This document shows, piece after piece, positions 1 to 7,352 of a DNA stretch of 17,757 bases (the first letter of the stretch is position 1; each line of letters opens with the position of its first letter). The position numbers were made by a program, and so were the translations under genes. The notes below the pieces were generated by a model. That model saw only the letters and a program-made list of their open reading frames with translations, was not told where the DNA came from and searched no databases. This DNA is from Bacillota bacterium (lineage in GTDB: Bacteria > Bacillota > Clostridia > Christensenellales > Borkfalkiaceae): NCBI GenBank assembly GCA_003343765.1, contig QAKO01000122.1, positions 1 through 17,757 on the forward strand, written 5' to 3'.

Positions 1-809
1 GCAATCACTGCACCGATAACACCAAGCACAACCACCACTGCTGCCAAAACGATCGAGATTCCCAACACAAGTCCTTTGGAAGCACTCAAAGACTGTGCAA
101 CAGCTTCCTTTGCAGATTTATCCTTGAATTCTTCCGTACGGAAGTCACGGCGCATTCTGCCGAACACAACCATGTTCACGACCGCAGACAACAGCAATCC
201 GAACACTGCCACTCCCGCGAGCGCCACGCCCGAGGGAATACGGAAGATCGATGTCAGCGCAAGCATGACCAGCACGTCATGCACTGCCGCGATCAGCGTT
301 GCCACACCCATTCCCAAACGGAAACGTACCGCAACATACGCAAACAGAATCACTGCCACAACTGCCGCCGCCACTGCCGTGCGCCAGATATAATTATAAT
401 AAGGCGCATTTTCCAAGGTATGGAAAGAAACCGTAACGAGTTCGCTGCTGACGCCTTCTATGTTTTTCGCAACGATCGCGCTCTTGAGCGAAGCACAAAA
501 AGCTGCGTTCGGCGTGCCGCTTACCACAAACTGCAGTACCGCGCCGCCTGTCTGACCTTCCAGAAGCGTATAATCCGTAATCTTATATTTGTTTCCGATC
601 TCGCTTTTGCACAAGTTATACAATTCGTTCTGCACTGTTTCATCGTGCGACGAATATGCAAAATCCGATATCTCCACCGAAGTGAAATCCTTCTGCGTGG
701 AATCGGCATTGAAACCGATAAACCCTACAATAAATGCGCCCGCAATGACGAGAGCAAGAGCAATCGCCATGCAAAGAAACAGGCCCTTTTTGGAAAGCAA
801 CTTACTCAT
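1..809 (-). CDS. secF: Protein translocase subunit SecF (3' end outside window)
   Basis: SecF with SecD forms the accessory part of the Sec translocon that helps pull exported proteins across the membrane. The visible 269 residues hold an N-terminal membrane helix (about 9-31), an extracytoplasmic domain (about 32-140), a second helix (about 143-161), the SecF motif R-F-x-L-G-M-G followed by HDV at 177-179, and three further hydrophobic segments. The start ATG lies inside the end of secD (ATGAGTAA, 8-nt overlap), which indicates translational coupling. The gene is cut by the left edge, so its C-terminus is unseen. Oddly, the residue aligning with E. coli SecF Asp213 (motif N-D-x-V-V) is Val211, and no Arg is visible at the Arg247 position. 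Identity as SecF is firm from position and the HDV region; whether it works by the usual proton-coupled mechanism is doubtful. Confidence 0.88.
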   Translation of the reverse strand, partial: MSKLLSKKGLFLCMAIALALVIAGAFIVGFIGFNADSTQKDFTSVEISDFAYSSHDETVQNELYNLCKSEIGNKYKITDYTLLEGQTGGAVLQFVVSGTPNAAFCASLKSAIVAKNIEGVSSELVTVSFHTLENAPYYNYIWRTAVAAAVVAVILFAYVAVRFRLGMGVATLIAAVHDVLVMLALTSIFRIPSGVALAGVAVFGLLLSAVVNMVVFGRMRRDFRTEEFKDKSAKEAVAQSLSASKGLVLGISIVLAAVVVVLGVIGAVI

Positions 810-2277
810 CTTCCGTTTCCTCCCGTTTGAAATTGCAGAACGCTATTTTATTTTTCGGCTGCGCCAGGAACATATAGAAATAGAACCGCGTGACCGCCAA
901 CGTGCATGCCGCAGACAGAACCGTACCGAGCATGAAGATCAGAGCCATATACTGCGCCGATCCGAGTGCGATCAGATAAACGACAAGCGACGCTAAGAAT
1001 AAAACAATGTGCGCGTCGATCGTCAGAGCCAAGCTCTTTTTGTATCCGGATTTGATTGCCGCTGTCAGCGTCTTGCCCGTATTGAATTCATCACGGATGT
1101 TCCGGAACGCATAATAGTTGAAACCACACATGACTGCCGCAGAAAGCACGATCGCAAGCAGCCCGGCTATATTCACGATGATACCCTCGATCAACGAAAT
1201 GCAAAGGATCAATGCAAGAGCGTATGTCAGGAATCCGAATACGTGCGCAAGCCCCATACCTTTGTACCGCACCAGCGACACAACGATCATCGCCAGTATC
1301 GCAACCCCGATCACACAAGCCGCGATCAGTGCTACGTTTTCGCCCATCGTGGGACCATAAGAATAAATTTCGCCTACCGTCAGCGAACGGGTAAAGACTG
1401 CATCTTCATCCAAAACCGAATTGATCATGCAGGCTACCGTCTCCGCCGATTCGCGCGTCGAATACGATCCGCTGATATAGATCGCGTCCTGATCCATCTG
1501 CGAAGTAACGGATATACCGTTCGCAACAAGATCATTATCACCGACACGGATATACATCGTCGCACTCGAAGAACCCGAACTGTCCGAAGAGGAGGAATTG
1601 ACCATCGCTCCCGTCATTTCACTGAACGCCGCTCTGCCCGCTTTCGTAAAGTTGATAACGATCGCATAGCCGCTGTCTCCGGAACCGACCACTCCCGCAC
1701 TCTTGATGTTTTCGGAAGTACCCGCCATTTCATTTCCTGCATCGTCCGTGAACAGCAGACTTCCGCTATAGGAGAAGGAGGTAAACAGCGTCGAAACCGA
1801 TTCCTGCTCCGAAACATCCGGTATATTTACTACGATCGTATAATCGTCCTGCAGCTTCACCGAATATTCCGTGAAATTCTTTCCTTCAAAACGGGACCGC
1901 ACAGCTGCATACGCGCTGTCAAATTCCGCAAGAAAAGTTTCCGAAACTTCTTCCCCTTCCATGATCTCCTGCGAAAGATAAACTCCGCCATGCGCCACAT
2001 ATTCCTCGGAAGGATCCGAAATCTCATCTTCCGTACCTTTCAGCTCTTCGTACTGCGCTACTTTCCCCTCGTACTGTTCCGCCGATATCACCCCTTCCGG
2101 ATAGTATACCACCGAATAACCGCCGCCCAGATCCGATCCCAGATCTACAATGCTCAGCAAAGATCTGAAATTATAAGGCGACTTAACCGGGAACGTCGGC
2201 GTTACGCTTATAAATAAAAGCCCCACCAGCACGATGGTAAACAGAATAATCAGTACCACCGATTTCTTCTTGCCCAT
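802..2277 (-). CDS. secD: Protein translocase subunit SecD
   Basis: SecD partners SecF in the membrane-embedded Sec accessory complex. The protein has 491 residues: an N-terminal helix (about 6-25), the SecD signature D-L-G-G-G near 49-53, a large extracytoplasmic P1-type domain to about 310, then five hydrophobic segments ending in an acidic tail. I chose ATG 2277 rather than the in-frame ATG at 2292 because the five codons between them encode the Shine-Dalgarno sequence itself (GGAGGAGG, 4 nt before ATG 2277). A serine-rich stretch (about residues 227-238) interrupts P1. The helix aligning with E. coli 'AVAVDANVLINERIKEE' reads 'AAVMCGFNYYAFRNIRDE', so Asp519 is replaced by Gly385. A later D-A-H (about 421-423) matches the second conserved D-A-N. 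It is the first gene of secDF and has its own promoter. Confidence 0.9.
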   Translation of the reverse strand: MGKKKSVVLIILFTIVLVGLLFISVTPTFPVKSPYNFRSLLSIVDLGSDLGGGYSVVYYPEGVISAEQYEGKVAQYEELKGTEDEISDPSEEYVAHGGVYLSQEIMEGEEVSETFLAEFDSAYAAVRSRFEGKNFTEYSVKLQDDYTIVVNIPDVSEQESVSTLFTSFSYSGSLLFTDDAGNEMAGTSENIKSAGVVGSGDSGYAIVINFTKAGRAAFSEMTGAMVNSSSSDSSGSSSATMYIRVGDNDLVANGISVTSQMDQDAIYISGSYSTRESAETVACMINSVLDEDAVFTRSLTVGEIYSYGPTMGENVALIAACVIGVAILAMIVVSLVRYKGMGLAHVFGFLTYALALILCISLIEGIIVNIAGLLAIVLSAAVMCGFNYYAFRNIRDEFNTGKTLTAAIKSGYKKSLALTIDAHIVLFLASLVVYLIALGSAQYMALIFMLGTVLSAACTLAVTRFYFYMFLAQPKNKIAFCNFKREETEDE

Positions 2278-2386
2278 TGCCTCCTCCTGCAACTAAAAAA
2301 GTGTTTTCTTCCCAAACAAACCAAACATTTGCCGCTGCGTCTTTCTCCGCGCAGAGGTTGTCCGATCAAAAGAAATATACTTAATA

Positions 2387-2415
2387 ATTATAATAAAGTT
2401 CGGAAATTTAGTCAA
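2387..2415 (-). promoter_or_regulatory. Sigma-A promoter of secDF
   Basis: On the minus strand, TTGACT (2415-2410) is followed by a 17-bp spacer and a perfect TATAAT (2392-2387). Transcription would begin near 2380, giving a leader of about 100 nt before secD. That leader holds only a small imperfect hairpin (arms 2332-2339 and 2350-2357). The promoter lies between the carbonic-anhydrase-fold gene and secD and so makes secDF a separate unit, although read-through from upstream is not excluded because I see no terminator before it. Confidence 0.8.
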
Positions 2416-2476
2416 GTGTAAATTGTTTATTTTTACGGATTTTTACCCGATTATCATAATTTCCGCCGTATACGCT

Positions 2477-2980
2477 TCACTTTTGCCCTTCGCCGTCCCG
2501 AACATACGCTTCCGCAAGCAAAAGATACTCTTTCGCATTCATCGCAATGCTCCTTTTATCCGCTTCCGTACTCTTGCGCAAAATACGGTAAGGATTCCCG
2601 ACTACAACACTCTCGTCAGGGATCTCCTTCCCGCCCGGGATCAGCGTTCCCGCACCGATAATACAGTTTGCTCCGATTTTCGCCCCGTCCAGAACTATAC
2701 TGCCCATACCCACGATCACATTGTCTCCGATCGTGCATCCATGCACAACGGCATTATGCCCTACCGTCACGTTTTCTCCCAATACCGCGGGATGATCATA
2801 CCCCACATGGATCGTCGCATTGTCCTGCACGTTCGTATTCCGCCCGATCTTGACAGGCGCAATGTCGCCGCGTATGCACGCCCCGCACCAGATATTCGCC
2901 CCGTCGCAAAGCGTAACGTCACCCGATACATAGGCGCGGCTGTGCAAAAATACATTCTTGCCCTTTCGGATCTTAGACAT
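2477..2980 (-). CDS. Gamma-carbonic-anhydrase-fold hexapeptide-repeat protein
   Basis: A 167-residue protein made almost wholly of isoleucine-patch hexapeptide repeats (for example I-G-x-N-x-x-V, V-G-x-x-x-x-V-H), which fold as a left-handed beta-helix. It resembles the YrdA/YtoA/PaaY/CamH branch of gamma carbonic anhydrases. The three expected zinc ligands are visible: His58 (T-I-H-V), His75 and His80 (V-G-H-N-A-V-V-H-G). A C-terminal helix follows (about 134-160). The acidic loop of archaeal Cam is absent. A trimeric cytosolic metalloprotein is likely. Carbonic anhydrase activity is possible, but many family members have unproven or other activities. A GGAG ribosome site lies 6 nt before the ATG. 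The gene starts 29 nt after the SCIFF maturase stop with no promoter or terminator between, so it is probably co-transcribed with it. Confidence 0.88.
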   Translation of the reverse strand: MSKIRKGKNVFLHSRAYVSGDVTLCDGANIWCGACIRGDIAPVKIGRNTNVQDNATIHVGYDHPAVLGENVTVGHNAVVHGCTIGDNVIVGMGSIVLDGAKIGANCIIGAGTLIPGGKEIPDESVVVGNPYRILRKSTEADKRSIAMNAKEYLLLAEAYVRDGEGQK

Positions 2981-3009
2981 TGTTTCTCCGTTTACGGACG
3001 AACTATCGT

Positions 3010-4335
3010 TCAGCCGTCTATCTTTTTCTTGCTCGCCAATATGTGCATTGCGTCTTCCACACGCTTTTTCATCATCTCACAGGTGATCTCGTAAGGCTTG
3101 TTGATATCTCCGTTAAAATGATAATTGTTGGCGCTGCATCCGCCGCTGCAAATAAATTTCGCAAAACACCCGTCGCACTTTTCACGCGTGAACAGACAGG
3201 AATTTTTAAACTTTCCGCGGATCTCCTCGTTCAGCTTCCCTTCGAATACGTTGCCCATTTTAAAATCCGCATCGCCCGCAAACTGATGACAAGGATAAAT
3301 ATCCCCGTTCGGAATCACCGAAAAATACTCGTTCCCCGCTCCGCACGCACTCACGCGCTTGGAAAGACAAGGCCCGCCTTCCAGATCGATGTTGAAATGG
3401 AAAAAATTAAATCCCTTTCCTTCCGCCCAACGCTCCAGATATTTGTCGCAAAGCACATCGTATTCCGCACATACCTTCGACAGATCGTCTTTCGTGATCG
3501 CAAGATCGGGTATGTCCGTAACCACCGGCTCCATCGAAATACTGTCAAATCCGCTGTCCGCAAGGAACAATACGTCCTTGGAAAAATCCAGATTCTTCGC
3601 CGTAAACGTGCCGCGCACATAATAATGCTTGTCCCCGCGGATCTTTACGAAATTCTTCAGATTGTCGATGACCAGATCGAAACTCCCTTTCCCGTTTGCC
3701 GTCTTGCGCACCGCATCGTGTACTTCCTTGCGCCCGTCTATGCTCAGCACCACGTTCTCCATCTCTTCGTTCAGAAATTCCGCCGCGTCGTCTTTGAGCA
3801 GCAGTCCGTTCGTCGTCAGCGTAAATAAAAACTTCTTTCCGAGCTTGGCTGCCTGTTCTTTCGCATAATAGACCGTCTGCTTCACGACATCAAAATTCAT
3901 CAGCGGCTCGCCTCCGAAAAAGTCCGTTTCCAGAATTTTTCGGTTACCCGAATTTTCGATCAGAAAATCGATCGCCGCTTTCGCCGTTTCCAGACTCATG
4001 AACTCGCGCTTTGCATGGTATGCGCCTTCGTCCGCAAAACAATATTTACAACGTAAGTTGCAGTCGTGGCAAATGTGCAGGCAAAGCGCCTTCACTTCAT
4101 TGCTCTTGACCGGGCCTGCCTTTACCTCTTCCTTAAAAAGCAAACCTTCCTTTTCCAGCTGCGCAAAATCTTCTTCATACTCGCGGCGCTCCTCGGGCGT
4201 GATCCCCGACGTATCTACCTTTTCGCCGAGCTTCTCCCGAAGAAGCAACGCTCCCTTTTCATCGCATTCGTGCAGCGACGAACTGCCCATATCGAATATG
4301 TAATGCTTGTCTTTATATGAAAATACGTGAACCAT
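3010..4335 (-). CDS. scfB: SCIFF maturase, radical SAM/SPASM thioether-forming enzyme
   Basis: This 441-residue enzyme belongs to the SCIFF maturase family (TIGR03974; CteB of Clostridium thermocellum is the characterised relative). It uses S-adenosylmethionine and iron-sulfur clusters to install a Cys-to-Thr thioether in the SCIFF peptide. An N-terminal segment (about 1-75) matches the position of the RiPP recognition element. The radical SAM motif C-x3-C-x2-C is at Cys92, Cys96 and Cys99, followed by GGEP at 141-144. A C-terminal SPASM domain supplies Cys323, 331, 349, 380, 387, 390, 396, 400 and 419 for auxiliary clusters. I placed the start at ATG 4335, preceded by GGAG at 5-nt spacing. 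The in-frame ATG at 4398 would lie within the T-tract of the upstream terminator and would add 21 residues the family lacks. The peptide substrate gene is directly upstream. Confidence 0.93.
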   Translation of the reverse strand: MVHVFSYKDKHYIFDMGSSSLHECDEKGALLLREKLGEKVDTSGITPEERREYEEDFAQLEKEGLLFKEEVKAGPVKSNEVKALCLHICHDCNLRCKYCFADEGAYHAKREFMSLETAKAAIDFLIENSGNRKILETDFFGGEPLMNFDVVKQTVYYAKEQAAKLGKKFLFTLTTNGLLLKDDAAEFLNEEMENVVLSIDGRKEVHDAVRKTANGKGSFDLVIDNLKNFVKIRGDKHYYVRGTFTAKNLDFSKDVLFLADSGFDSISMEPVVTDIPDLAITKDDLSKVCAEYDVLCDKYLERWAEGKGFNFFHFNIDLEGGPCLSKRVSACGAGNEYFSVIPNGDIYPCHQFAGDADFKMGNVFEGKLNEEIRGKFKNSCLFTREKCDGCFAKFICSGGCSANNYHFNGDINKPYEITCEMMKKRVEDAMHILASKKKIDG

Positions 4336-4349
4336 ATCTACTCCGTAAA

Positions 4350-4370
4350 CGGTACGCCTGCCGCGTACCG
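4350..4370 (-). promoter_or_regulatory. Stem-loop just before the scfB ribosome binding site
   Basis: A perfect 8-bp stem (CGGTACGC / GCGTACCG) with a 5-nt loop lies between the scfA terminator and the scfB Shine-Dalgarno sequence and ends 14 nt before the ATG. No T-run follows it, so it is not a terminator. It could stabilise the 5' end of a processed scfB message or space the ribosome site from the terminator; both are inference. Confidence 0.55.
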
Positions 4371-4387
4371 CTCCTACTGCATTTCGC

Positions 4388-4429
4388 AAAAAAACCAAAA
4401 TTTAAGGAGCAGGTTGCCTGCTCCTTAAA
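4388..4429 (-). terminator. Intrinsic terminator between scfA and scfB
   Basis: A perfect 13-bp stem (arms 4417-4429 and 4401-4413) with a 3-nt loop is followed on the minus strand by TTTTGG and seven T's. It lies 12 nt after the scfA stop codon and before scfB. I see no separate promoter between it and scfB, so the maturase would be made by partial read-through, giving more peptide than enzyme. Confidence 0.85.
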
Positions 4430-4441
4430 CGATGATTGCGT

Positions 4442-4603
4442 TCAGTTATTCTTTTCGGGATTGTTCTCTCTCGAAATTCTTTCGCAGGACTGGTTGCCAA
4501 CCGTGCAGCTGGTTTTGCAAGCAGACTGGCATGTGCTTCTGCATTCACCGCATCCCGTTACTTTCCGTTCTGCCGGACGTGCGATCGTCTTAATCTTATT
4601 CAT
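4442..4603 (-). CDS. scfA: SCIFF six-cysteine RiPP precursor peptide
   Basis: A 53-residue peptide too short for ordinary ORF calling, recognised by the near-invariant SCIFF core: six cysteines at 18, 21, 25, 29, 33 and 40 in the arrangement C-x2-C-x3-C-x3-C-x3-C-x6-C, including the block A-C-K-T-S-C-T-V-G-N-Q. The N-terminal part (M-N-K-I-K-T-I) is the conserved leader. In the characterised relative CteA the thioether joins a Cys to a Thr five residues later; here that pair would be Cys29 and Thr34 (inference by spacing). An AGAGGAG ribosome site lies 6 nt before the ATG, and a strong promoter lies about 45 bp upstream. The biological role of SCIFF is unknown. A terminator and then the maturase gene follow it. 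The C-terminal tail after Cys40 is charged and variable. Confidence 0.93.
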   Translation of the reverse strand: MNKIKTIARPAERKVTGCGECRSTCQSACKTSCTVGNQSCERISRENNPEKNN

Positions 4604-4644
4604 AACAATCTCCTCTGTATTATTTATTTTTATTTTACTTTTCT

Positions 4645-4673
4645 ATTATAGTATACAGACGGAAAAATTGCAA
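4645..4673 (-). promoter_or_regulatory. Sigma-A promoter of scfA-scfB
   Basis: TTGCAA (4673-4668), a 17-bp spacer and a perfect TATAAT (4650-4645) on the minus strand predict a start near 4638 and a leader of about 35 nt. It lies in the AT-rich gap between the membrane-protein gene and scfA, and gives the SCIFF unit independent, probably strong, transcription. Confidence 0.82.
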
Positions 4674-4724
4674 GCGTTTTTTTATAATTCTGCGCCGCGG
4701 AAAGGATTTTTCCCCGATCGTCTC

Positions 4725-5102
4725 TTATTTTCCGCGCAGCAATACCGCCAGCACCCCGCCGATCGCTCCCGCAACAGCTCCGAAAACCAGATCCAGCACG
4801 TTTCCCCAGCCGAAAGAAATAGACCCCGCAACCGCCGAAAACAGAAAATAAGTGACCAGCGACGTTCCCAGCCCCGACAAGACACCGCTCAAAAGCGGCT
4901 TTTCGCACGCAAGACAAAATATACAGCCCAGAGCAATGCATACCAGCTTAATGACCTGATTTACCGGCATGATGACGGATGATCCCCAGGAAAACATCTT
5001 GATCAGCAATGCAAACAAAAGAACCGCCGCCAACGTGAACAGCGCCGATACGCATATACTTTTCCCGATCCGCGCCGCCGCCCGGCCTTTCTCACTCTGC
5101 AT
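4725..5102 (-). CDS. Four-helix membrane protein, TIGR04086-like
   Basis: A 125-residue integral membrane protein with four hydrophobic helices at about 13-36, 44-64, 70-93 and 101-122 and a short basic N-terminus. Glycine-rich helix 4 carries G-A-V-A-G-A-I-G-G. It matches in size, topology and neighbourhood the uncharacterised TIGR04086 family, which I recall as occurring next to yajC and SCIFF in Clostridia. The function is unknown. I start it at ATG 5102, because the codons after the in-frame ATG at 5120 encode the Shine-Dalgarno GGAGG. That GGAGG forms part of the 3' arm of a stem-loop (5112-5147), so translation may be controlled. The gene lies 73 nt after the yajC stop, probably in one unit with yajC. 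Confidence 0.75.
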   Translation of the reverse strand: MQSEKGRAAARIGKSICVSALFTLAAVLLFALLIKMFSWGSSVIMPVNQVIKLVCIALGCIFCLACEKPLLSGVLSGLGTSLVTYFLFSAVAGSISFGWGNVLDLVFGAVAGAIGGVLAVLLRGK

Positions 5103-5111
5103 AATAAAACA

Positions 5112-5147
5112 CCTCCGCACAGCTTTTATTTTATAGCTATGCGGAGG
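5112..5147 (-). promoter_or_regulatory. Stem-loop that masks the ribosome binding site
   Basis: In the minus-strand RNA, the arm CCUCCGCAUAGCU (5147-5135) pairs with AGCUGUGCGGAGG (5124-5112), giving 13 bp including one U-G pair and a 10-nt AU loop. The last five bases of the 3' arm are the GGAGG ribosome site of the membrane-protein gene. The following bases (TGTTTTATT) are only a poor U-tract, so SD masking is at least as likely as termination. Confidence 0.65.
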
Positions 5148-5175
5148 ATATCCGTTCTATTCCATTTTCGGGAAA

Positions 5176-5607
5176 TTACTTGTCCTGCGTTTCGTCTTTC
5201 TTTTCTTCAGGAGCTTCTTCCGTTTTCTCTTCAACGGCAGGCGCTTCCTCTTTCTTCTCTTCCGCAGGCGCCGCCGCAGGTTCGGGTTTTGCATCCGTCT
5301 GATAGATCGCCTGCTTGTCAAACTTCATGTAGCTGTAATTGCCTTCGCTGTCGCCCGTTTTCAGAACAAACGTGCCTTCTTCGTCGTTGATCTCCACCAC
5401 TTCGCCGACAATGCCGCCGATCGTCTTTACCTTGCTGCCCGGTTTGATCGCGTTGATCGTTTCATTGAAAGCCTTCTGCTTCTTTTTCTGGGAAATGAAA
5501 GACCATACAAAAAATGCCACCAGCACCACAATTATGACGATGATCCACAAATAATCCATAAACGAAGATGTGTTTTGCGTTTCACCTTCCAAAAGATTCA
5601 TCCACAT
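5176..5607 (-). CDS. yajC: Preprotein translocase subunit YajC
   Basis: YajC is the small single-helix membrane protein that associates with SecDF in the holotranslocon. The 143 residues contain one membrane helix (about 17-39), a basic patch (Q-K-K-K-Q-K), and the conserved cytosolic core with K-P-G-S-K-V-K-T-I-G-G-I-V-G. From about residue 104 to the end there is a low-complexity Ala/Pro/Glu/Lys tail with repeated E-E-K-x-E-E-A-P units, longer than in E. coli YajC. ATG 5607 follows AAGGAG at about 9 nt; ATG 5634 lies upstream of that site and is unlikely, and ATG 5559 lacks one. A promoter directly upstream separates it from tgt. secDF itself is further down, beyond the SCIFF unit. Confidence 0.9.
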   Translation of the reverse strand: MWMNLLEGETQNTSSFMDYLWIIVIIVVLVAFFVWSFISQKKKQKAFNETINAIKPGSKVKTIGGIVGEVVEINDEEGTFVLKTGDSEGNYSYMKFDKQAIYQTDAKPEPAAAPAEEKKEEAPAVEEKTEEAPEEKKDETQDK

Positions 5608-5645
5608 TTGAAATTTCTCCTTCTTTGAATTCAATTCCTTTTTCT

Positions 5646-5674
5646 ATAATAGCGGTTTTGCAAAATTTTGGCAA
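5646..5674 (-). promoter_or_regulatory. Sigma-A promoter of yajC
   Basis: TTGCCA (5674-5669), a 17-bp spacer and TATTAT (5651-5646) on the minus strand predict a start near 5639, about 32 nt before yajC. The -35 region sits in a near-palindromic AT-rich stretch. I found no convincing terminator between tgt and this promoter. Confidence 0.68.
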
Positions 5675-5748
5675 CTGTTTTTCCGCCTTTTTTTATGAAA
5701 TCTTACCCGCCTTGCCAACTTTTCGCCGTTTCGACACAATCCGACCTT

Positions 5749-6870
<1,122 letters not shown>

Positions 6871-6891
6871 CTAACCACCTTTTTATAAAAC

Positions 6892-7332
6892 TCACGTCAT
6901 CCTTTTTGCTTTTCTCGCGGCAATGATCCGATCGACCCGCTCGTCCTTGCAGATCGCACACAATTCATCCCAATGCATTCTCCCTATACGCCGATCCGCC
7001 GCCTTCAAAAGAGGAATCAATCCCCATTGATCCTGCAAAAACACACTGCAAAACAATTTCTCCTGCGGCGTTTCCAGATATTCCCGGAGCAGACAGCTGA
7101 TGGATGATACATCCGTTTCATACGGGTAAACATTCCCCTGGCTTTCCAAAAGAGATAGAAATTGTTTTGGATAATCAAATAAAATTTCCTTTCCCAAGGT
7201 GATCCAATAACGGGGAATATTCGTATTGCCGCGGTTGCTGTCCATCCGATAAACCGAACAATGGATCTGAAAATCAATTTTATTATCCAAGACCGCATAC
7301 AACTGTTTCTGCAGTTTTGACCACCTTTTCAC
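6892..7332 (-). CDS. Conserved hypothetical protein between queA and tgt (possibly SF0329-like)
   Basis: A 146-residue soluble protein starting K-R-W-S-K-L-Q-K-Q-L. The start is GTG 7332, with GGAGGGGG 4 nt upstream; the frame stays open further back but only into queA. It has no signal peptide or membrane helix. Distinct segments are F-Q-I-H-C-S-V-Y-R-M-D-S, P-R-Y-W-I-T-L-G-K-E-I, L-L-K-A-A-D-R-R-I-G, and a basic C-terminus. The W-S-K-L start and W-I-T-x-x-x-K-E-I segment remind me of the uncharacterised SF0329 family, a recollection only. No catalytic motif can be named. It lies 20 nt after queA and 24 nt before tgt, so it is co-transcribed with two queuosine genes, but the spacing alone does not prove a tRNA role; it may be a passenger gene. 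Confidence 0.8.
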   Translation of the reverse strand: MKRWSKLQKQLYAVLDNKIDFQIHCSVYRMDSNRGNTNIPRYWITLGKEILFDYPKQFLSLLESQGNVYPYETDVSSISCLLREYLETPQEKLFCSVFLQDQWGLIPLLKAADRRIGRMHWDELCAICKDERVDRIIAARKAKRMT

Positions 7333-7352
7333 CTTTCCCCCTCCGCAATTGT

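Noticed and set aside
1009..2217. Long open frame (402 codons) on the plus strand opposite secD
   Set aside because: It is Arg- and His-rich with no domain, lies wholly antisense to secD, and has no ribosome site; it arises from codon bias on the other strand.
2278..2380. Riboswitch in the roughly 100-nt secD leader
   Set aside because: Only one small imperfect hairpin is present, without an expression-platform terminator or known aptamer motif.
4336..4398. Upstream ATG (4398) for the SCIFF maturase
   Set aside because: It would lie in the T-tract of the scfA terminator and add residues absent from the family; ATG 4335 has its own GGAG.
4682..4737. Stem spanning the end of the four-helix membrane-protein gene
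   Set aside because: The arms match only with a 2-nt bulge and a long loop, and the minus strand has A's rather than T's after the stem, so it is not a terminator.
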